Assembly (NCBI GenBank): GCA_023548195.1 | Contig: JAJHZJ010000271.1 | Coordinates: forward strand, 671,065 to 735,064 | Reading direction: 5' to 3' | Source: Bettongia penicillata ogilbyi | Taxonomy: Eukaryota > Chordata > Mammalia > Diprotodontia > Potoroidae | DNA length: 64,000 bases | Shown: positions 57,200 to 64,000 of the stretch, one piece after another | Layout of the letters: each line of letters begins with the position of its first letter | Position numbering within the stretch: position 1 is the first letter of the stretch | Notes under the pieces: generated by a model | Databases searched by the model: none | Told to the model about the DNA's origin: nothing | Seen by the model: the letters and a program-made list of their open reading frames with translations, nothing else | Translations under genes and position numbers: made by a program

Positions 57200-57425
57200 A
57201 CTAAAACAAAATTAGTTTGTATGGGAAAGCACTATAGACTTGGAATCAGAAATTGTTGGTTCAAATCCCAGATTTGTATTTATTAGGTATTTGAACTTGT
57301 GTAAATCATACTCTGTTTCCACATCTATAAAATGGAGGTAATACTTATGCTAACTATCCTAAAAGGATGTCAGAAATATCTTTGTGAATAAAGAATTGAA
57401 ATTCTTTATATAAAGTAAGTTCACT
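57200..57425 (+). mobile_element. MIR/CORE-SINE
   Basis: Sense: AAAGCACTATAGACTTGGAA, TGGTTCAAATCCCAGATTTG, TCTGTTTCCACATCTATAAA. Confidence 0.75.
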
Positions 57426-57747
57426 CTAATTGATATGAGGACTAGGAACTGAAATGCAGGCCCCTGAGAATTTAACCGCTCTGTGAACTTTATGACTTGG
57501 CTCAAGCTAACAGACCTAGATAGTGATTCTAGGAACTAGGCCCTCCTGGAATTGTTTATGCAACGGGATCTGGTTACTCCCCTCCTGCATAATCTTGTCA
57601 AAACATCAAAGAGCAGTCTGTTTCTTGCATCAAGCCATAACACTCCACTCAAATAGTTGATTAATTGACTTATTTCCCATTTTAAGTCACGTATGCAGAA
57701 TCCTATTGCTAAGACTAGTTGGCTGAGTGCCTTCTTTGTTTAAAGAC

Positions 57748-57755
57748 CTATATTA
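57748..57755 (+). promoter_or_regulatory. TATA-like box of the solo LTR
   Basis: CTATATTA precedes the GC-rich start of the presumed transcribed region by about 30 bases. Confidence 0.35.
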
Positions 57756-58076
57756 GCTAGCAAGTCTCAGAGCCTCTTTGGAATCTCACCCATGGAGATG
57801 ACGATCTGCCTGGGACCTTCCCGGTCGGGACTCAAAGGCTGTGAACCGGGATTCCCCAGCCGTGACTGTTAGAGTTGGTGCTCCCCCGAATCGGTGATGT
57901 TTTCTTTACCTATTTCTATTATTCTTCTTATATTGTGTATAATTCTTGTTACTTGTGGTATTTGGTGTCTTTGTAAGCAACCTATTCCTTGTATAAAAAA
58001 TGTAACTCATACCTTAAATGATTGTACCTGGCAGTTGGAGCCCTGCCTTCTCCCGCATTCTTCTAACCTTTGTATT

Positions 58077-58246
58077 TTCCTTTTTACTCTGGCAGGGTGA
58101 TGATTTTTACTTTTTCCCCTGATACAGATGTTGTTCAGAATTTAACATGGGTAACTAATATTTCCTTTTTACTCTGGCAGGGTGATAATTTGCATTTTTT
58201 CCCCTGATACAGATGTTGTTCAGAATTTAGCATGGGTACCCAAAAT
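58077..58246 (+). repeat. 85-base tandem duplication inside the solo LTR
   Basis: Two copies (58077-58161, 58162-58246) with the same anchors TTCCTTTTTACTCTGGCAGG and CCCCTGATACAGATGTTGTT at an exact 85-base offset. They differ at only a handful of positions. Confidence 0.95.
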
Positions 58247-58307
58247 GTTATCTCTCCCTCAGATTTCTCTATCTTTCCATTTTCTTAGTATTATATAATT
58301 CTACATA

Positions 58308-58313
58308 ATTAAA
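58308..58313 (+). terminator. ATTAAA polyadenylation signal of the solo LTR
   Basis: ATTAAA about 60 bases before the LTR 3' end. Confidence 0.4.
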
Positions 58314-58384
58314 TTTTACTTTTATTTTTAACTGCTGTGTCCAAGTGTCATTTACAGGAGCGAATCCGAACCATAATAAATTCT

Positions 58385-58830
58385 CAAAACACTTTGTAAT
58401 GGAAATTTAAGGTTAATGATTCGTGTAGAGAACAGTTAAATATCTTCCCCACGTGTTAATCAGCCTCAATACCTTTTGTTAATTTGTATTAAGGCACTGA
58501 GTCAGAGGGTCCTGCCCTCTGGCTTTGAAAATTATATAAAAGATGTTTTGTTTGGAGGCTTAGTTTTTGGAAGAAAATTTGTGTTCCATATGAGACTCTG
58601 GGAAGCCACTAGGAGAACCTCAGCTATGAAAACCTAGATCATGGTGCTCTTTCTCTGGCAAATATATATGTATGTAATGATCAGACAGTTGGAATCCCTG
58701 TTAGAACTTTATTTCACTGTTTGTATTTTCTCTGAAATTCAGCCTGCTGACTTTTACCCTGAACTAAGTGAATGATATATGTGCTTAATTAAAGTAGATT
58801 GTTTACCTCTCAAAAATTGCTTTCCTTTTA
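58385..58830 (+). mobile_element. Possible second LTR-like segment
   Basis: TATATAAA at 58533-58540 and ATTAAA at 58788-58793 are 255 bases apart, a spacing seen for LTR promoter and poly(A) signals, and the sequence between lacks open frames. It lies directly after the solo LTR. The termini are not defined; it may simply be unique sequence. Confidence 0.3.
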
Positions 58831-58971
58831 GAAAAGTAGATGTGACAACCTGTACAGTAGGCCCTCTTTTGTATGCCAGTGTTCTTATTACAATGCTTTA
58901 TAAGCTAGAACAAGGCAAATTGTAAAGGTTTTGCTAGTTTTACAGTTCTAATTCAGATGGAATAATAATCT

Positions 58972-59175
58972 ATCATAATCTAATGGAAAGAATATTTTAT
59001 TGAAATTCAGGTGATCCCATTTCAAGTCCAAGGTGAGCTAGCTAACATGACCTCAGGAAAGTATATTGTATCTCATATATTATCAGTTTCCCCATTTGTA
59101 TAATGAAGGGATTAAATTAAATGACTTCTAATATTCTTTCCCACCTAAAGAATGGTACCATCTATGATTTCAAGT
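58972..59175 (+). mobile_element. MIR/CORE-SINE
   Basis: Sense: TAATGGAAAGAATATTTTAT, TTATCAGTTTCCCCATTTGT, ATAATGAAGGGATTAAATTA, and ACCATCTATGATTTC at the 3' end. Confidence 0.65.
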
Positions 59176-59364
59176 ATCCTTATCTTTCAAAACTCCAGTG
59201 GCAAGATTAAGCTTAGACCTATATTACTTGGCAAGATGTAAAAATAATCCTATGAAATGTTCATGTGTCAGACCTGATGATTTTGATGTAAATTTTGACT
59301 GAAGAGCTTACTACAGGACTCAAAATTATTTCATCAACATATCAACATATCAGCAGTCAAAATT

Positions 59365-59500
59365 CTATTAAGGGCTTAGTATGTGCCATAAACTGTGCTG
59401 GATACAAAAAAAAAATCCTCCCTTAAGGAATTTACACTGTAACAAGGGAAGATAATACACAAAGAGAACCTAAAAACTAGGAGCTGCCAGAGAGTATACC
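59365..59500 (+). mobile_element. LINE-derived repeat, same family as 37978-38395
   Basis: GGGCTTAGTATGTGCCATAA, then GTGCTGGATACAAAAA and AAGGAATTTACACTGTAAC. Only the first third of the family is present. Confidence 0.5.
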
Positions 59501-59894
59501 ATGCAGGGAAATACCAAGATAGACCAGCTGGAGAAAAATGAAGAATTTAACTAGAAATTTCTAAGCCCTTAATATCAGTATGTCTATGTGATTTTGGTGA
59601 ACACAACCAATTATGTAGAGGACTCAAGTCACTTTATACTGTCTGAGAAAGCAACACATTTTTGTTAATGGAATTTTTTTAAATGGTGTTATTTTGAAAC
59701 TTTTCTGATGCCTCTTCTTGTGCTCATCTTTGCAAAAAAATCTTTCTTATATATTATGACAAATCCAATGTTACCAATGGAACTTTGCTCATATGTTATT
59801 TATGAAATGTCTCTCCTAGTCACTGTTAAGGGAACTAATGCTCTCTTATTCCATCCTAAATTGTGCATATAATGTTGGAATCATGCCTTCATCC
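59501..59894. other. Unclassified non-coding
   Basis: Nothing recognised. Confidence 0.35.
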
Positions 59895-60005
59895 ATTCAG
59901 TAGCATATAAACGTTTTTAGAGTAGCAACTGTTCTTCAGATTTGGTGTTCTTTGTACCTAGGATAGTACTTTTCACAAAATCAGTATTCAATAAATTATT
60001 GTTAC
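59895..60005 (+). mobile_element. L2 LINE 3' end
   Basis: GATTTGGTGTTCTTTGTACC, TAGGATAGTACTTTTCACAA and ATTCAATAAATTATTG form the L2 3' tail. Confidence 0.65.
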
Positions 60006-60777
60006 ATAGGATTAGACTTGATTGGGAATTAAACATGTCTTAGGTATGTAACCTTTTTTTCCACCAGTGTTAAAAAAGGCAATTAATGGGATTTGCAACT
60101 TATTTGAAAATACAGGTAATAATTGTATCTATTTTATTAGTTATTGAGATGGTTATTTCATAGTGAAAGAAATAGAAAGACAGTTTCACATATCAAGGGT
60201 ATAACTCTCCATTGTTAATACTGTAACTCGGTATTCTTGGTTTCTGTTAATATATGTCCACTTTTTATTTCAAGTTGCTGAAATGCTTTTAGTTACCTAT
60301 AAGTGATGTTACTTGGATGGGGTCAGAGGTGGGTAAGAGCACATAACTGGTAATAATAAAATATTGCCAAAAGGACCAAATAAAGTCTAATTTTAGGAAG
60401 AAACTGGGGCCTTTTTAGAAAATAAGCTGCTCCTTTAGTAGAAACTGACAAAATGCATTACTGAAATTGCTGTTTTATATCTGCGTATTACTTCAATCAC
60501 AATCAGAAATTGTTCTGAAAATCCATTCAGACAGCAAAACGCATCTTGTGGCATTCATATATAAGTGCCTACAGCTTTTAGAGAAATGCTAGATGCTGCT
60601 TCTGCAGAATTTTAGGAAATATTAAGGGGAAGATTTTTTTTTTTCTTATTGGGTTAAATTGTTGAATAATATAGAATTCTCCCACTTTGGGTAGAGGTGA
60701 TAAGATGAGGAAAAGATATATAACCAAAAGGTCAAAATGACTTGCTTTGCTTTCAAACACGTAGGTATAAAACAACA
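60006..60777. other. Unclassified non-coding
   Basis: Nothing recognised. Confidence 0.35.
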
Positions 60778-61640
60778 TCTTTTTTGTGTATTTTGTTATT
60801 TTAGTTCTTTAACATTCATTTTTTTATCTTGTGTTCTATACTCTCTCTATCTCAAGACCTTCCCTCAGACTTTGAAATAGTAAGAAACATGATATCAAGT
60901 ATATATGCTAAGTAAGGCAGAATATATTTCCATATTAATCATGTTGCAAAAAAGGAAGAATAAATAAATAAATGGATGAATAAATAAATGAGTGGGCAAA
61001 TAAATAAGTATGCCTCAATATGCATTCAGAATTCATCAGCTTTCTCTGGAGGTGAATAACAATTTTCATCATGAGAACTTTGGAATTGTAATGAATCATT
61101 ATATCAATCAAAGTAGCTAAATCATTGACAAATTATTATCAATACAATGTTCCTTTTACTATTTAGTGTTCTGGTCCTGTTCACTTTACTTTGCATCAGT
61201 TCATGTCACTCTTCCCAGGTTTTTCTGAAGTCATCCTGCTAATTCTTTTTTGTAGCAAAATAGAGTTTCATGAAAATCATACACCACAATTTATTCAGCT
61301 TTTTCCCAACTCACTGATATACCTTCAATTTAATTTTTGACACCACCAAAAGAAAAAAAACCTGCTATAAATATGTTTTGTACATATGAACTCTTTTCAC
61401 TTTTCTTTGATTTCTTTGGGATATAATATAGAAGTAGTATTTGTGAGTCACAGTTTTGGAGGACATAGCTGCAAACTGTTCTTCATAAGGATGGGACAAG
61501 TTCATAATTCAATCAAAAACTCATTAAGGTAAAAATTTTTTCTTATGACTTCCTGTATTTCTCATTTTTCTTTTCTGTCTTGTTAGCCAATCTAAGTGTG
61601 AAGTGGAGCCTCAAATTTGTTTAAATTTGTATGTCTTTGA
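60778..61640 (-). mobile_element. L1, ORF2 C-terminus and 3' UTR
   Basis: Antisense L1. The plus strand carries the complement of the ORF2 end: ATTTATTCAGCTTTTTCCCA, CTGCTATAAATATGTTTTGT, then TAGCCAATCTAAGTGTGAAG, matching 43370-43700 of the young L1. The 3' UTR lies at 60778-61150 and includes an (AAAT)n patch at 60958-61015. It is much diverged. It stops at about 61640, where plus-strand L1 sequence begins. Confidence 0.75.
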
Positions 61641-63765
61641 AGAAGAGGTAAGATGATGCAGCAGTTGGAGAATTCTAGACAAAAACTCCCAAAACTCCCC
61701 TCCAGATCATTTTAAAATAATGAATTAAATTGATTCTGTGGTGGCACAAGCAATAAAAAGTCAAAGCAAGGCATTTTTCCAGGCCAGGAGAACTTAGGAT
61801 GTCAAAGGGAGAGTTCTGTTGCACTGGGGTTGGGACTGATTAGGGGAGTGCAGCATGGCAACACCTCCAACTTTGGGCCTTAAAAATAGTCATTTATGGG
61901 AGCTCTCATTGCCCCAAAAAGATGAAGGAATTAAGCACTTGATCAGAAAGTAATTACTAGGGAACTATGCGTGGTTACTGGGTTCAGGAGAAGTTGCTGT
62001 TTAGAAACTCCACTGCCTGTAATTGACTTCCTGGTCACAGTTACCAGATGGAGAGGAATCCTTGCAGTCAAAAGGGAGTAGCAGCCCTAGTTGTAGTTCC
62101 AGTGCAAAGAGAGAGCCAGGGTCCTAGTTCCTGATCAGTGATTCAGTGTAGTGAGGACTGGGAGTAGTTGTGGTCACAGGGAAGTAGAGATTCTACCTGG
62201 GTAAGGATGAGAACGCAGACCAGTACAACGATGACTATACCTATCCTTTCACTACCTTGGAAAAATAAAAAAAAATTACAGAGCCTCAGAATGAGATTGG
62301 GGTTGTGATCACCTGTCCACCCAGGGTGAACAGAGCTAAACTCTCACATAAAATCGAAAGTCAAGAAATAAGCTAAAAAAATACTAGCAAGCAACAACAA
62401 AAGAACTTGGCCATAAAAAGCTATTATAATAGCAGAGAATTTCAAGATCCAAATTTAGAAGATGGTCATGACATGAAAGTATAAACAAGCAAAGCCTCAA
62501 AGAAAAAGAAAATGCAGGGCTGAAAGAGCTGCTAAAAGATCTAAGGAAAGATTTTTCATTAAGACAAAGAATTATTTTAAAAATTAGAGTGGAAAAGAAA
62601 AAAAGGGAAAAAGAAATGAGAGATATTCCAGAAAATTTGGAGGAGAGAATTAGCAGTCTGGTAAATGAGGAAAAAATACTGAAAAATAACTCCTTAAAAA
62701 CTGTCCAAAAATTAAAAGAGATATAAATCCTAAGTGAAAAAATGACTCCTTATAAAGTAGAAGTGTTCAAGTGAAAAAAGAGGTATAAAGCCTCTCTGAA
62801 GAAAAAAATTCCTTAAAAATTATAATTAGACAAAGAAACTAACAACCCTATGACATCAAGAAACAAAAAGACAAAAGAATGAAAAACAGAAAAAAATAAC
62901 AAATATCTCATCAGACGAAATAACTGACCTGGAAAATAGATTGAGGAGAGGCAAATTAAGGATTATTGAACTACCTGAAGGGCATGATCAAAGTAAGAGT
63001 CTAGACAACATATGTCAAGAAATTATCAAGGAAAACAACCCCAACATTCTAGAAACAAGGCGAAATTGAAATTAGAATAATCTACCTATCATCACCTGAA
63101 ACATATCCCAAAATGAAGACTCCCAGGAATATCATAGCCAAATTATAGAACTCCCAGGTCAAAGAAAATACTTCAAGGAAACAGAAAGAAACCACTCAAA
63201 CATCGTGGAATCACAGTCAAGATCATAAAAGATTTAGCAACTGCCACATTAAAGCAGCAGGGGGCTCAGATTATGATATTCTAGAAGGCAAAGAATCCAG
63301 GATTAAAACCAAGAATAAACCCCTCAGTAAAACTTCAGGGGCAAATAGATATTTAATGAAATAGAAGATTTTCAAGAATTCCTAACGAAAAGACCAGAGC
63401 TGAATAAAAAAATTTGATTTTCAAACACAAGACTTAAGTAAAGCATCAAAAGGTAAACATGAAAGAGACATCGCAAGGACTCAAAAGAGCTAAACTACTT
63501 ATATTTCTATATTGAAAGATGATAAATTTAACTCCTAACAACTTTATCATGATTAGGACTCTACAAACATAGAAGGCTTATAACTAACTCAATTATGTTG
63601 GGATAATTTCAAAATAATGAAATAATGTGATAAAAAGGAATTCACTGAGAGGGTGAAGGAGAGGAAAAATTGGGGAAATTAACTCACACACACACACACA
63701 CACATACACACACACACACACACATACACCCAACTCAATTGGATATAAAAGCCTATCTTACCCAA
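61641..63765 (+). mobile_element. L1/HAL1 5' UTR, ORF1 and spacer
   Basis: The 5' UTR is at 61641-62480. Decayed ORF1 (62480-63440) has coiled-coil lysine/glutamate repeats, an RRM-like block TDLENRLRRGK with ELPEGHD near 62925-62990, and a C-terminal block near 63120-63330. A 3' spacer with a CA microsatellite follows. Many stops. ORF2-like sequence follows at 63770, so this may be L1 proper rather than HAL1. Confidence 0.7.
63683..63728. repeat. (CA)n microsatellite
   Basis: CA array with two ATAC interruptions, followed by CAACTCAATTGGATATAAAA, the same anchor as in the HAL1 copies. Confidence 0.9.
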
Positions 63766-63769
63766 TGGA

Positions 63770-64000
63770 ACTTTATTTTTTAAATGATAATTAATAGCTA
63801 TCTAAAACTAAGAGTAAGCCTTACCTGTAATAAGTACAAATAAGTAGCCTTCTCAGTAAAATGAGATGTGAAGCAAGGATGTCCATTATCATCATTATTT
63901 TTCAATATTGCATATGTCATTTATAGCAATAAGAAAAAAAAATCAGAAGAATAAGAATAGGCAGTGAGGTCACAAAGCCATCATTTTTTAAAAATGATAT
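63770..64000 (+). mobile_element. L1 ORF2 reverse-transcriptase fragment, cut by the window
   Basis: The plus-strand translation near 63865-63910 gives VKQGCPLSSLFFNI, aligning with [14 protein letters not shown] of the young L1 just before its FADD motif. The endonuclease and early RT are missing between the spacer and this point. It continues past the window end. Confidence 0.7.

Larger units (their letters stand above)
57427..58377 (+). mobile_element. Solo LTR of an endogenous retrovirus (class I-like)
   Basis: The unit starts TGATATGAGG at 57431 and ends GAACCA at 58373, giving TG...CA termini, with TAAT on both sides (57427-57430, 58374-58377) as a 4-base target-site duplication. Inside are a TATA-like CTATATTA (57748-57755), a GC-rich transcribed part with TTCCCGGTCGGGACTC, an ATTAAA poly(A) signal (58308-58313) and a short 3' end. 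This is the U3-R-U5 order. No gag, pol or env lies beside it, so it is a solo LTR formed by recombination. A 4-base match alone could be chance. Orientation follows the TATA-to-ATTAAA order. Confidence 0.6.

Noticed and set aside
57894..58100. Retroviral env fragment
   Set aside because: The hydrophobic stretch is suggestive, but it lies inside the LTR unit between TATA-like and poly(A) signals, with no other env residues nearby. Kept only as a low-interest observation.

Overview
This is a gene-poor, AT-rich stretch of nuclear DNA that looks marsupial (opossum or a related lineage). The evidence is the repeat set: many 'half-L1' (HAL1) retrotransposons, L1 copies whose 5' ends read CAAGATGGC, tRNA-headed SINEs with the marsupial Mar1 layout (GTTGGACATG-type tail), RTE-clade LINE remnants, and a background of old mammalian repeats (MIR/CORE-SINE, L2, CR1/L3). 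I cannot name the species. I found no intact host protein-coding gene, tRNA, rRNA, CRISPR array or bacterial feature. Almost every long open reading frame is part of, or antisense to, a LINE.

Layout. 1-2427: an L1 5' end (minus) interrupting a HAL1. 2756-4620: a HAL1 on the plus strand. 4730-9420: SINE, MIR, two old L1 3' ends and an RTE fossil. 10203-13045: a HAL1 (minus). 13680-15200: a probable retroviral LTR on the minus strand, carrying a HAL1 3' fragment. 15456-21950: one HAL1 (minus) split by an internally deleted L1 at 15713-19303. 23880-25375: the only host-derived gene copy, an intronless keratin 19 (KRT19) retropseudogene with two frameshifts. 25835-26856: a 1 kb L2 relic. 27388-38395: many MIR-like SINEs, plus a HAL1 (31287-33859) inserted into one of them, an RTE-tailed SINE and a CR1/L3 relic. 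39321-42080: a complete HAL1 with a 15-bp target-site duplication. 42816-48824: a young L1 on the minus strand with a perfect 19-bp target-site duplication; ORF1 and ORF2 are nearly full length but each carries one single-base frameshift. 49046-54490: a Mar1-type SINE, an RTE remnant, a short inverted-repeat DNA transposon and a palindrome-bearing segment. 56220-59500: L2, MIR and a solo LTR (57431-58373) with an 85-bp internal duplication. 60778-64000: two L1-derived blocks head to head.

How the parts relate. The L1s are the autonomous engine: an RNA-binding coiled-coil ORF1 protein and an endonuclease/reverse-transcriptase ORF2 protein. HAL1s are L1 derivatives that keep ORF1 and the purine-rich sequence that follows it in L1, but lack ORF2, so they are presumed to move with L1 machinery. 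The KRT19 copy is a probable third product of that machinery. The tRNA/RTE SINEs depend on RTE elements, and the MIR-like SINEs on the long-dead L2. The most unusual items are the near-intact L1, an in-frame ORF1-ORF2 fusion in the internally deleted L1, its roughly 200-bp 5' extension inside the target-site duplication, the eight-fold HAL1 load with a recurrent microsatellite at one homologous position, and the hairpin and palindrome structures in the LTR-like segments.
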